Part shown: positions 21,761 through 29,629 of the stretch, piece after piece | Layout: each line of letters starts with the position of its first letter | Numbering within the stretch: position 1 is the stretch's first letter | NCBI GenBank assembly: GCA_019648995.1 | Contig: BLXT01004368.1 | Location: 1,468,563 to 1,510,849 of the forward strand | DNA: 42,287 nt | Direction of reading: 5' to 3' | DNA from: Plakobranchus ocellatus | Taxonomy: Eukaryota; Mollusca; Gastropoda; Plakobranchidae | Position numbers and translations under genes: made by a program | Notes under the pieces: model-generated | What the model saw: the letters and a program-made list of their open reading frames with translations, nothing else | The model's database searches: none | What the model was told of the DNA's origin: nothing

Positions 21761-23692
21761 TTAACTGTTTGAATACGAGGGAAAAGATAGTCCAGGCTGG
21801 GGGTGTGGAGGAACCATATTAGTCTGATCCAGCAAGGAGTCATTAACACCAGAGTTGTAACCAAGCTGTATGAGATGACTGTAATCTGGTCTACCTTTGT
21901 TGACCACAGGTTCTGCTAGGCCAGACATAGTTGGCATGGGAGATAAACAGCTTAACTGCATGGGGCCTGCATCAACCTGAGGTTGTGGAAGTCCACACAG
22001 CTGAGCAGAATTTAATGTGTTGTCAGTGGAGGCTGCCGCTGCTAGTGGGTCTGCTAAAAGTGATGAAAACTGAGCAGCAGCTGGAGGTGAAGAAGGTTTT
22101 GAGTGTTTGCTACGAATATGTCCTTGCAAAGAGTTTTTGTGATTGAAGGCCTGGCCACATATTGGGCAGGAGAAACGTTGGCGTGTACTGTGAACACGCA
22201 TGTGGACAGCCAGATTGGAGCGGAGTGCACAGCGCTTGCCACATATCTCGCACTGGAATGGTCGTTCTTGTGTGTGGGTTAGGAGGTGCTTGCGGAGCAT
22301 ACCATTGCTGCCAAAACGCTTGGGGCAATGGCTACAAGCATAAGGTTTCTCTCCTGTGTGAGTACGCATATGTCGCTCTAGATTAGCCTTGCGAAGGTAA
22401 CTCATTGGACACTGATCACACACAAACATACGAGCTTGAGGAGCTGCAGAGTGAAGAAGCATATGCTCTTTAAGCCTAAACACAACTAAACCACAAGTAG
22501 GGCACTGCTGTCGTTGGCACTTAGCATGGTATTGCATGTGTTTTTCAAGGGACTCTGCACAAGAAAATAAGGCAGGGCAGCGGCTACACCTTAATATGTC
22601 CTGTGGGTGGGCCACACGAAAATGGCAAGTTCTGCTTGTCTTATTGGGAAACACTTGGTCACATAAATTACACTTGAACTGGTGGCCCAATTGGTGTCTG
22701 GCCAGTTCAGCTCTAGACGAGAATCTCAAATTGCAGGACCTACAGCGGAACCTATCGATTGTGACATGTGTGTCCATATGGTAGCGATGGCTCGATAGAG
22801 AAGGCAGTTTTTCCCCACAAACACAACAGCAGTAGGGGCTTTCTCCTGTATGCAACATCATGTGTATCTTCAGGCTGTCTATAGAAGACACCATCAAGCC
22901 ACATACATTGCATTTCATCCTTTCTTTCTTCCTACTTCTCTTTGTTTTGCCTTTTGTCTCATTCTTGGACTTTCTTTCCATTGACTTTGCCTCACTCTCT
23001 TCTAGCTGTGCCTGACTGTGCCGCTGTATGTGTACTAATAAATTTGCTTCAAATGGCTCAATCTTTCCACATATCTTACAGGGATGTGAACTACCCTGTG
23101 CTCGCCGATGGTCATAGAAATGGCGAAGAGTTGGGAACTCTTTCTGACAGTATTGACATTTTATTTTATTGGCCCCTGCTTCAACATCTTTTAGAGAAGC
23201 ATCCTCCAGACCTGACTCATTTTCATCATCATAATTATTGTTGCTCTCGACTTCTGGCGATTTTGCCTGGTGCAGTTTCTGTTTAACCTTTGCCGATTTC
23301 ACAGCAGTATAATGTGTTTCCTTTCTTTCTTTAAGTCCCTGCTTTTTCTTTGTCTTATCTTTCCTCGGTGTTCTCTTATCTGCACCACAGTCACGTTTTC
23401 TTCTAGTTCTAGGCATGCTTGCTTGCTCACCCGACAGTTTGAACTGATCATCTGCACTGGAGATATCAAATTTAGATGAGGCATACAGAGAAGAGCTCTG
23501 TTCACCAGTTTGGCTATTGCTGTCAGTTGAAGAACTATTATACATTTTATCCACCAACACAGTAATATTAACCTCCTGTGTGAATCTTAGTTGAACTGGT
23601 GGGCCTCTGTCAAAGCTATAAACAAGAACTCCACTAATCTGGCTTGCCTCAAATTGATGGTGCTTGACAGCAGATTTCAAAATTTTGTTCAT
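21761..23692 (-). CDS. Z4: divergent 12-finger C2H2 zinc-finger protein
   Basis: 643 residues, the most divergent member. The N-terminal module is present but eroded: GVLVYSFDRGPPVQLRF near 21-37 aligns with GVLYLTLDD-GPIYIDF, and the leading CCEKKF is missing. A basic linker (RTRRKR, KKKQGLKERK) looks like a nuclear localisation region. Twelve finger positions run from 179 to 530. Unlike the other genes, F5 keeps its last His (HQLGH), the acidic linker after F8 is replaced by a shorter one, and F9-F10 are joined by a classic HTGEKPY linker. It may thus keep the ancestral form and bind DNA conventionally. The tail is Ala/Pro/Ser-rich with GRPDY at 600-604 and a PHPQP motif shared with Z8. The start ATG at 23692 is the first in frame; the exon probably begins at 23845. 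Confidence 0.92.
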   Translation of the reverse strand: MNKILKSAVKHHQFEASQISGVLVYSFDRGPPVQLRFTQEVNITVLVDKMYNSSSTDSNSQTGEQSSSLYASSKFDISSADDQFKLSGEQASMPRTRRKRDCGADKRTPRKDKTKKKQGLKERKETHYTAVKSAKVKQKLHQAKSPEVESNNNYDDENESGLEDASLKDVEAGANKIKCQYCQKEFPTLRHFYDHRRAQGSSHPCKICGKIEPFEANLLVHIQRHSQAQLEESEAKSMERKSKNETKGKTKRSRKKERMKCNVCGLMVSSIDSLKIHMMLHTGESPYCCCVCGEKLPSLSSHRYHMDTHVTIDRFRCRSCNLRFSSRAELARHQLGHQFKCNLCDQVFPNKTSRTCHFRVAHPQDILRCSRCPALFSCAESLEKHMQYHAKCQRQQCPTCGLVVFRLKEHMLLHSAAPQARMFVCDQCPMSYLRKANLERHMRTHTGEKPYACSHCPKRFGSNGMLRKHLLTHTQERPFQCEICGKRCALRSNLAVHMRVHSTRQRFSCPICGQAFNHKNSLQGHIRSKHSKPSSPPAAAQFSSLLADPLAAAASTDNTLNSAQLCGLPQPQVDAGPMQLSCLSPMPTMSGLAEPVVNKGRPDYSHLIQLGYNSGVNDSLLDQTNMVPPHPQPGLSFPSYSNS

Positions 23693-23845
23693 TTTTATTT
23701 CTTTTGTTTAAGCAGAAAAAAAGCTCAAATGAAATCAAATTTTCGAATCAGCTTGCATCACTTTGATTTGCAAGAGCAGTGAACAAATAGTAATCCAATA
23801 CTCCTACTGCTGATGATAGTTCTATCTGTCTTGCTCGCCAATTAT

Positions 23846-23847
23846 CT
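23846..23847 (-). other. 3' splice acceptor upstream of Z4
   Basis: Minus strand GTTGTTTTTTCAG|ATAATTGGCG, 153 nt before the ATG, in the same relative place as in the other genes. Confidence 0.6.
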
Positions 23848-24226
23848 GAAAAAACAACATAAGCTCTTAAAAAGAATTGGGAATCTCTTTGATTTTGCCA
23901 AGGTAAGTTCTGCATTATCGTTAAGTCTCATCAAGAAAAAATGCAATACAATTTAGACAATTGTTCTCTCTAGAGGAATTAGAGGTTACCAAATATACAA
24001 AAATTGGTAAAACATATTTTAGCCTTTAGTGAGAGATGTCGTGGTAAGATTAGATTAATCAGTCAAATACAGACTTCTACCCCAATGCAAACTTCGTACA
24101 AAAGTATACAGACAATATTGTACGTGAAGTTTTCAGTATAGACAAAGAAACAATCAATCTGGGTGGAGTTATCAGGTTGTCAATGTCTGAAAATATCAAT
24201 GTGGTGCAATAAATTCAAACTTAGGA
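23848..24226. other. Short spacer between Z5 and Z4
   Basis: Only about 380 bases separate the Z5 stop from the Z4 acceptor. I see no strong minus-strand donor (GTAAGT or GTGAGT) here, so a private first exon for Z4 would have to be very small or use a weak donor. Confidence 0.4.
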
Positions 24227-26203
24227 TCAAGCAATCGAACCATAATATTGCTCAAGCGATACTGGATGTTGCTCCTCCTCACCCATACCAGATTTTACTG
24301 TATTCATGTACCAGTAAGGTGCATTAGTATCAGCAGTTGAGCTTGTTGTTATGGCCGAATATCTCTCAGAAGCAGAGGATACTGCTACCGTTAAGGAGAG
24401 GTTTTCTGTTGAGTGCTTAGATCGCATATGTCCATCCAAAGAACTTTTATAATTAAAAGCCTGATTGCATAGACTGCATGGGAACATCTTAAAGCTCGAG
24501 TGTGTTCGCATATGGATTTTAAGATTAGACTTTAGCTTGCATCGCTTGCCACACACTTCACATTGGTAGGGCATAAGGTTGGAATGGACATTGTTTAAGT
24601 GGCGATACAGGCCTTTGTATGATTTAAAAGACTGCTGACAAAGATGACACTTGGACCTCTCATCACTGTGGTTAGTCTTCAAGTGGTTTAACAAAGTTGC
24701 TTTTGTTCTGAATTTGCTGGGACATTTGTCACACATCCATAACTCAGCCTCTGCCATCTCTTCCAATGGTTTATGTGTGAGTATATGGTTGTGAATATTG
24801 GTGACCATGCGACCACAAGTTGGGCACTGCTTGCGCTTGCGTTTGCCATGCTTGGCAGTGTGCTCCTCCAGCTCTTTCTGAGTGGAGTACATCCTCTCAC
24901 AGATATGGCACTTTAGAATGGTGTTCTCATGCTGACTTTTGAAATGGATTACGCGACTGGCCCTGTTGGGAAACACTTCACCACAAAGCCCACACCTGAT
25001 TTCAAGGAGTGACATCTTATGTTCAGATAATGCAGCACGGCTTTGGAACATTTGGTTGCAGCAACTGCATCTGATCAGACCAGTTGATTTGTGCACTGTC
25101 ATGTGGTTTCTCCAGTTGTGATGGTGAGGGAAAGTTTTTGAACACTGGCAACATTTGTAAACATGCTCACCTGTGTGGCTTATCATGTGTTTTTTTAGAT
25201 CTGTCACAGTCTTATTGCTCTGCCCACATTCATCACAAACATTGCAATTTTGTTGGGACTCTGTGTGGACTTTTGTATGGACTAAAAGATACGCTCGGAA
25301 TGGAAAAGACAAGTGGCAGATGTCACACACATGTTCACTTTCACTGCTCAACTTTCGATGTTTGAAAAATTCTCTTTTGGTCTCAAAGACAGTAAAACAG
25401 AAATCGCAAGTTATGGATGTTTCAGTCCTTTTTGGCGAGAGCTTTTTGCATGTTGTTTTTAAAAAGTCTATTGTCTCAGTCTTGGGCAAACGAACCATTT
25501 TGGATTTTGCTATCACTGATTTTTCACTTTGCACGTTGCTTTCCTGTAAAACTGAACTGTCCAAACTCTTTTTCTTGACATTTTGTCGCTTCCTCAGTAA
25601 AACAGGTTTCCTTTTCTCTTTTGCCCTGCCCCACAGATTCCTTTGTGCTTTCCCTTTGGGAGTATCCGATTCTTCAGACTTATCTGCAACAGCCATTTTT
25701 TCTCTTTTAACAAGTGAAGAAAATTTCACTGTTGGTCCTGAAGCCCTCGTCCATTCTCTCCCAAAGTTTTCTACAGGATCCTGCATCGTGGCTGAACTAA
25801 GACTGCCTCTCAACAGAGTTGATGGCTTGTCTGAAACATGATGACCAAATCTTGCATTTGACTTTTCTTTATGACATCCTATGATTGTAGAATCTTTTCT
25901 TGGAACGAAACTCAACCATGCTGCTTTTTCACTGTTTTGATTCATGTTTCCCTCACTGCCTTCATGTGTCGTCTCCTCTCCACAATTAGTGAGGCTATGT
26001 ATTGAGAGTGAGGAATCATATTTTGAAACTGTGTATGCCTCCATCGGCATTTTGCTCTTGCAAAGTCCCTGAACAAGACATATTTCCACCTTGACTCTGT
26101 GCTGAAAACCTACATAGATTGGGTCATGATGATCCAGGGTCAGGTACAGCAGCCCAGAGGACAGCTCCTCATAAAGAAGTTTCCTCTCACACCCTTGCAT
26201 CAT
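24227..26203 (-). CDS. Z5: 12-finger C2H2 zinc-finger protein
   Basis: 658 residues from the first of two tandem ATGs (26203 and 26200). The open frame extends nine more codons but begins at TTG and crosses an acceptor-like CTTAG, so the tandem ATG is preferred. N-terminal module: ERKLLY, LLYLTLDHHDPIYVGFQ. The linker is basic around KRKPVLLRKRQNVKKK, possibly a nuclear localisation signal; the TS-VLTK motif is not clear. Finger positions run from 266 to 597. F5 ends SEHKMSL with no second His, F8 is the short CPTCGRMVTNIHNHILTH, and the acidic linker after it reads EEMAEAELWM. F11-F12 keep CGKRC and the FNYKSSL...RSKH signature. The tail is short and Ser/Thr-rich. It is most like Z6 in length and N-terminal wording. 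Confidence 0.92.
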   Translation of the reverse strand: MMQGCERKLLYEELSSGLLYLTLDHHDPIYVGFQHRVKVEICLVQGLCKSKMPMEAYTVSKYDSSLSIHSLTNCGEETTHEGSEGNMNQNSEKAAWLSFVPRKDSTIIGCHKEKSNARFGHHVSDKPSTLLRGSLSSATMQDPVENFGREWTRASGPTVKFSSLVKREKMAVADKSEESDTPKGKAQRNLWGRAKEKRKPVLLRKRQNVKKKSLDSSVLQESNVQSEKSVIAKSKMVRLPKTETIDFLKTTCKKLSPKRTETSITCDFCFTVFETKREFFKHRKLSSESEHVCDICHLSFPFRAYLLVHTKVHTESQQNCNVCDECGQSNKTVTDLKKHMISHTGEHVYKCCQCSKTFPHHHNWRNHMTVHKSTGLIRCSCCNQMFQSRAALSEHKMSLLEIRCGLCGEVFPNRASRVIHFKSQHENTILKCHICERMYSTQKELEEHTAKHGKRKRKQCPTCGRMVTNIHNHILTHKPLEEMAEAELWMCDKCPSKFRTKATLLNHLKTNHSDERSKCHLCQQSFKSYKGLYRHLNNVHSNLMPYQCEVCGKRCKLKSNLKIHMRTHSSFKMFPCSLCNQAFNYKSSLDGHMRSKHSTENLSLTVAVSSASERYSAITTSSTADTNAPYWYMNTVKSGMGEEEQHPVSLEQYYGSIA

Positions 26204-26468
26204 ATGGCTTCCCTGTCTAAGCCAAGTCAAAGAAACAAAAGTTAAGACATATTAAATAGTAGATTGAGTTAATCAGATCAATTCACTATACAATGGCAGA
26301 TGAACTTTTGCCTCAACCCCAAACAATTGTTTCTCATTGTGAATTACACAGAAGCAATAAATTGCAGTGCATTTGGAGATTTCAAAATGAGTACAAAATA
26401 TGATTTTAAAAAGTCCTATCTCCAACTATGCATTGTCTCTATTTCTTGAGATTGTAGATTGTCCAAAT

Positions 26469-26470
26469 CT
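26469..26470 (-). other. 3' splice acceptor upstream of Z5
   Basis: Minus strand CCTCTTTTCAG|ATTTGGAC matches the family junction. A weaker alternative (GACTTGGCTTAG|ACAGGG at 26217-26218) lies just before the start codon. If the upstream site is used, the leader is about 265 nt and carries short upstream ATGs. Confidence 0.55.
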
Positions 26471-26862
26471 GAAAAGAGGAATATTATAGCTTAAGATCTG
26501 AACTAACACAGTCATTGGTCATTTGATGTACTATCAAAAGTCAAAGAAGAAAATAGTGATAAAAGTTATTGATGAATGAAAACAAAACCTAGAAAAGATA
26601 GAACAATTACACCTCTGAAACACCACTTTAATACAGGACAGTTTTGACTTTCTTTCCTCCATAATTTTCCTTTGCTTTTGATAGAGTTACTGGCATCCGT
26701 TTTTTTCAAATGATTTTCTTTTCAATCACCATGCACACTTAAGCCAGAGGCCATTTTATGTATCGAACTGCAACTTAATGACCATCCCAAATTTACCTTA
26801 TTTTAAGCTTACATTTCATCCTTGAGGCTGGGCCATTCTATCATTATACAATGAGACCCAGG
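26471..26862. other. Spacer between Z6 and Z5
   Basis: AT-rich, no gene. Minus-strand AAG|GTAAAT and a GTAAGC near 26788-26808 are the only donor-like sites. They lie within 75 bases of the Z6 stop, so a private Z5 first exon would overlap the Z6 3' end. Confidence 0.35.
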
Positions 26863-28893
26863 TCAAAATCCATCTTCGTTTTCATTCCAAGCAAACTGCC
26901 CACCGTTTTCCCATGAGGTTGTAGACAGGGAGGTGTTCCAAGCTATATCTGAGTCAGCTGGAATGGAACTGTCTCTTGGTAAAGGAATTTCTACAGTTCT
27001 TGAGTTATCCAAATTGGTATCAGAGTGTTTGGATTTCATGTGATTTTCAAGAGAGCACTTGTAGTTGAATGCCTGGCTGCAAAGGCTGCAAGGGAACATC
27101 TTGGTATCAGAGTGGATTCTCATGTGCACTCTTAAATTTGACTTCTGCTTGCAACGTTTTCCACACACCTCACACTGGAATGGCATTAAGTTGGAATGAA
27201 CATTGCCAAAATGGCGGTGAAGGCCAGTTTGGGTGGAGAACGATTGGGAACAGAGGTGGCACTTCGATCTTTCCTTCGCATGGATCTGCATATGTACCTT
27301 TAGTGTATTTTTCGCTTTAAATCTACTTGGACATTGATCGCACATAAACACCTCTGCGTCTGTCATTTCTTCAAGAGGTTTGTGGGTAAGCTCATGCCGA
27401 TCTAACCTTATAACACTCATACCACAAATACGACATTGCTTCCTTTTACGTTTTTTGTGTCTTTCCATATGTTCAGCAAGCTCTGCCTGGGTAGGATAGA
27501 TCCGATCGCACACTTTACACGTGAGAACTGCGTTCTGGTGATCAGATTTGTAGTGGACAAGCCTGCTTGCAGTGTTGGGAAATTCTTTTCCACAAAGGCC
27601 ACAAAGAATTTTTAGCACAGACTTCTTGTGTTCAGTGAGCGCTCCCCGAGAAGGAAATAGCTGATTGCAACAATTACATCTGAAGAGGCCTGGGGCACGA
27701 TGCACTCTCATGTGCTCCACCAACTTTGAGTGGCTGGCAAAAGTTTTCACACAGCAACAACACTTGAAGCAATGCTCACCAGTGTGACATATCATGTGCC
27801 GCTTCAAAGCTGACAGGCTGTTGCCTCGAAAAGTGCAACTGTCACAGGAGAAGTTGATTTTTTTAGCACCTTTGTCATTTCTGTTGTGATATTTCATGTG
27901 GACCAATAAATACGCCTTGAGCGGGAATGCCGTTTGACACTTAACACACAAGTGGTAGACTTCACTTTCCAATTTTATGTGATTTTGAAACTCTTTCTTG
28001 TTTGGGAAAGATACATTACAATAGTCACATTTGATACTAACAACCTTTTCATAGTTTTCACCATGATCTACATTTGCCGAGGCATCTTGTTCTAATTCTG
28101 GTGGAAGTGTTTCCCCATCAATATTAGGACTGTTGACTTTTCCTTGGGCTAACTTCCCATCCCCCGTTTTGCCTTCCCTAATAGCAGTCAATTTCAACAA
28201 ATGTGACAATTGTTCTTTAGTCAGCACAGCTGTCTTCTCATCTGATGTTTGCTTTTTTTTCCTTGAAGAATTTTTTTTAAAAATCATCTTATGCAATAGT
28301 TTGTTTTTCTGCCTGTCTTGAGCATTCCCTATTCTTTTTTGCACAATCTGCTGATTCTCCTCAAGTTTTTGTTTGGCTTTTCTTAAAGCAGATTTAGTTT
28401 TCTGAGCATTGCATAATGTGTTTTGCTCAACCTGTCTCACTTCCTCCATTCTGATTCTCTTAGTTTCTACATTGGTATCTTCTGCTGTCTCATCAAAGCA
28501 ATTGATGAAATTGCTGTCTTTTATGTCTGGAAAGGGTAATTTAGTATCCTTGTCACTGTACTCACTAGGCACATCTTTAGTTAATTGGTCGGTACATGTT
28601 CTATCTACGGGTTGAGAAGGAGGCACACATTTGTCTATTACACATTCCTCATCTGAGACTCCAGTCCTGCTGTTGGCTAACAAAGCAGTATTGTTAGATT
28701 GTTCCCAATCATCTCTTTTGCACAAGTTCAAATCAAGAACAGCCCCTTCAGTTTCACACTCTTGAACCAAGCACAGCTCTATTTTGATTCTTTTCTGAAA
28801 GCCAACATAAATTGGCCCCTGATCGTCTAAGGTAATGTACAGAAGCCCTTGGGCATCGGTTTCATACAGAAATTTTTTCTCACAGCACTGCAT
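26863..28893 (-). CDS. Z6: 12-finger C2H2 zinc-finger protein
   Basis: 676 residues, starting directly at MQCCEKKFLY. Residues 1-45 are a clear copy of the N-terminal module (LLYITLDDQGPIYVGFQ). The linker has a Lys/Gln-rich, probably helical stretch (about 165-215) and TAVLTKEQLSHLLK at 221-234, the conserved linker motif. Twelve finger positions run from 289 to 623. F4 begins CCCC. F5 (CNCCNQLF...EHKKSV) lacks the last His, F8 is CRICGMSVIRLDRHELTH, and the following linker reads EEMTDAEVFM. F9-F12 are otherwise canonical. The tail is acidic and Trp-containing (SWENGGQFAWNENEDGF), unlike the Ser/Thr tails of Z2, Z3 and Z7, and could be an activation segment, though this is a guess. Confidence 0.93.
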   Translation of the reverse strand: MQCCEKKFLYETDAQGLLYITLDDQGPIYVGFQKRIKIELCLVQECETEGAVLDLNLCKRDDWEQSNNTALLANSRTGVSDEECVIDKCVPPSQPVDRTCTDQLTKDVPSEYSDKDTKLPFPDIKDSNFINCFDETAEDTNVETKRIRMEEVRQVEQNTLCNAQKTKSALRKAKQKLEENQQIVQKRIGNAQDRQKNKLLHKMIFKKNSSRKKKQTSDEKTAVLTKEQLSHLLKLTAIREGKTGDGKLAQGKVNSPNIDGETLPPELEQDASANVDHGENYEKVVSIKCDYCNVSFPNKKEFQNHIKLESEVYHLCVKCQTAFPLKAYLLVHMKYHNRNDKGAKKINFSCDSCTFRGNSLSALKRHMICHTGEHCFKCCCCVKTFASHSKLVEHMRVHRAPGLFRCNCCNQLFPSRGALTEHKKSVLKILCGLCGKEFPNTASRLVHYKSDHQNAVLTCKVCDRIYPTQAELAEHMERHKKRKRKQCRICGMSVIRLDRHELTHKPLEEMTDAEVFMCDQCPSRFKAKNTLKVHMQIHAKERSKCHLCSQSFSTQTGLHRHFGNVHSNLMPFQCEVCGKRCKQKSNLRVHMRIHSDTKMFPCSLCSQAFNYKCSLENHMKSKHSDTNLDNSRTVEIPLPRDSSIPADSDIAWNTSLSTTSWENGGQFAWNENEDGF

Positions 28894-29168
28894 TTTGAAA
28901 ACTTGACGTAGGGCAGCTGTTTGATGGAAATCCTTAGAACCTTGGTTTTGTACTGCAACTTAGGTTAACAGCTTGTGCAGCGAAAATACCCACCAAATCT
29001 TTCATCAGCACTGTAATGATGAAAGAATTCAGCTAACTAGAGAATTTAAAGCAATCCAGAAGACCATTTAGGTTGTCACAAAGATGATCCATGAATACTT
29101 TTAAAAAAGGGTGCTGGAAGATTAAAATAGCATGCCTGGTGCTCCTGTCATGTGTTGCAATGTCTGAT

Positions 29169-29170
29169 CT
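29169..29170 (-). other. 3' splice acceptor upstream of Z6
   Basis: Minus strand CTGTTCCTATTTCAG|ATCAGACA, 275 nt before the ATG. Confidence 0.55.
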
Positions 29171-29413
29171 GAAATAGGAACAGGAGCACTTAGTAGCAAT
29201 GAAGTCGCATCTGCAATCTGTTCCTTAACTAGCAATATTCTGAGTGAAGAAGAACAATAACTTAAGACACAAACAAATAATTAAACATACATGCTATAGA
29301 TAGCTAACCTTATTCACTTATCAAGGGTGAAATTTCTATAACTCTATAGGACATAAACCTGAATTTGAAATACCTGTAAATAGCACAAAAAAAATTCAAT
29401 AACACATCAGTCA

Positions 29414-29629
29414 TAAAAAAAAAAAGCGGTAATCCTCAAAGCAAGGACTAGACATATCCAAGTTGGTGGTATGCTCTTGCTCTAAAACATAATTTTTTTT
29501 AAGAGAACTAAGACTTGCCACAGATTCTGAAAAGCCAGCATCAATGGGCAAGCTTGATGACGCTCCATCCCGTACTGATGTAACTTTGCTCTCAGTGCAA
29601 CAACTATTAGCAGTTCCCCAACAGGAAGC
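29414..29629 (-). other. Open, coding-like extension after the Z7 stop codon
   Basis: Directly after the TAA at 29630-29632 the same frame stays open for 72 codons. It reads like more of the tail: Ser-rich, with LEQEHTTNLDMSSP. This lines up with SQEHTVNYVDMPSSTP in the Z1 tail and SWEHTIVETPSTS in Z2 and Z3. The extension ends at a T run. The simplest reading is that Z7 once ended here and a nonsense change shortened it. Stop-codon readthrough or an assembly error are alternatives. Confidence 0.5.

Noticed and set aside
22054-23479. Several 60-110 codon open frames overlapping Z4 on both strands
   Set aside because: They are shadows of the coding frame; their apparent Cys/His content comes from shifted zinc-finger codons.
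25173-25841. A 222-codon + frame opposite Z5
   Set aside because: Antisense to well-conserved zinc-finger codons and the linker; no protein-like pattern of its own.
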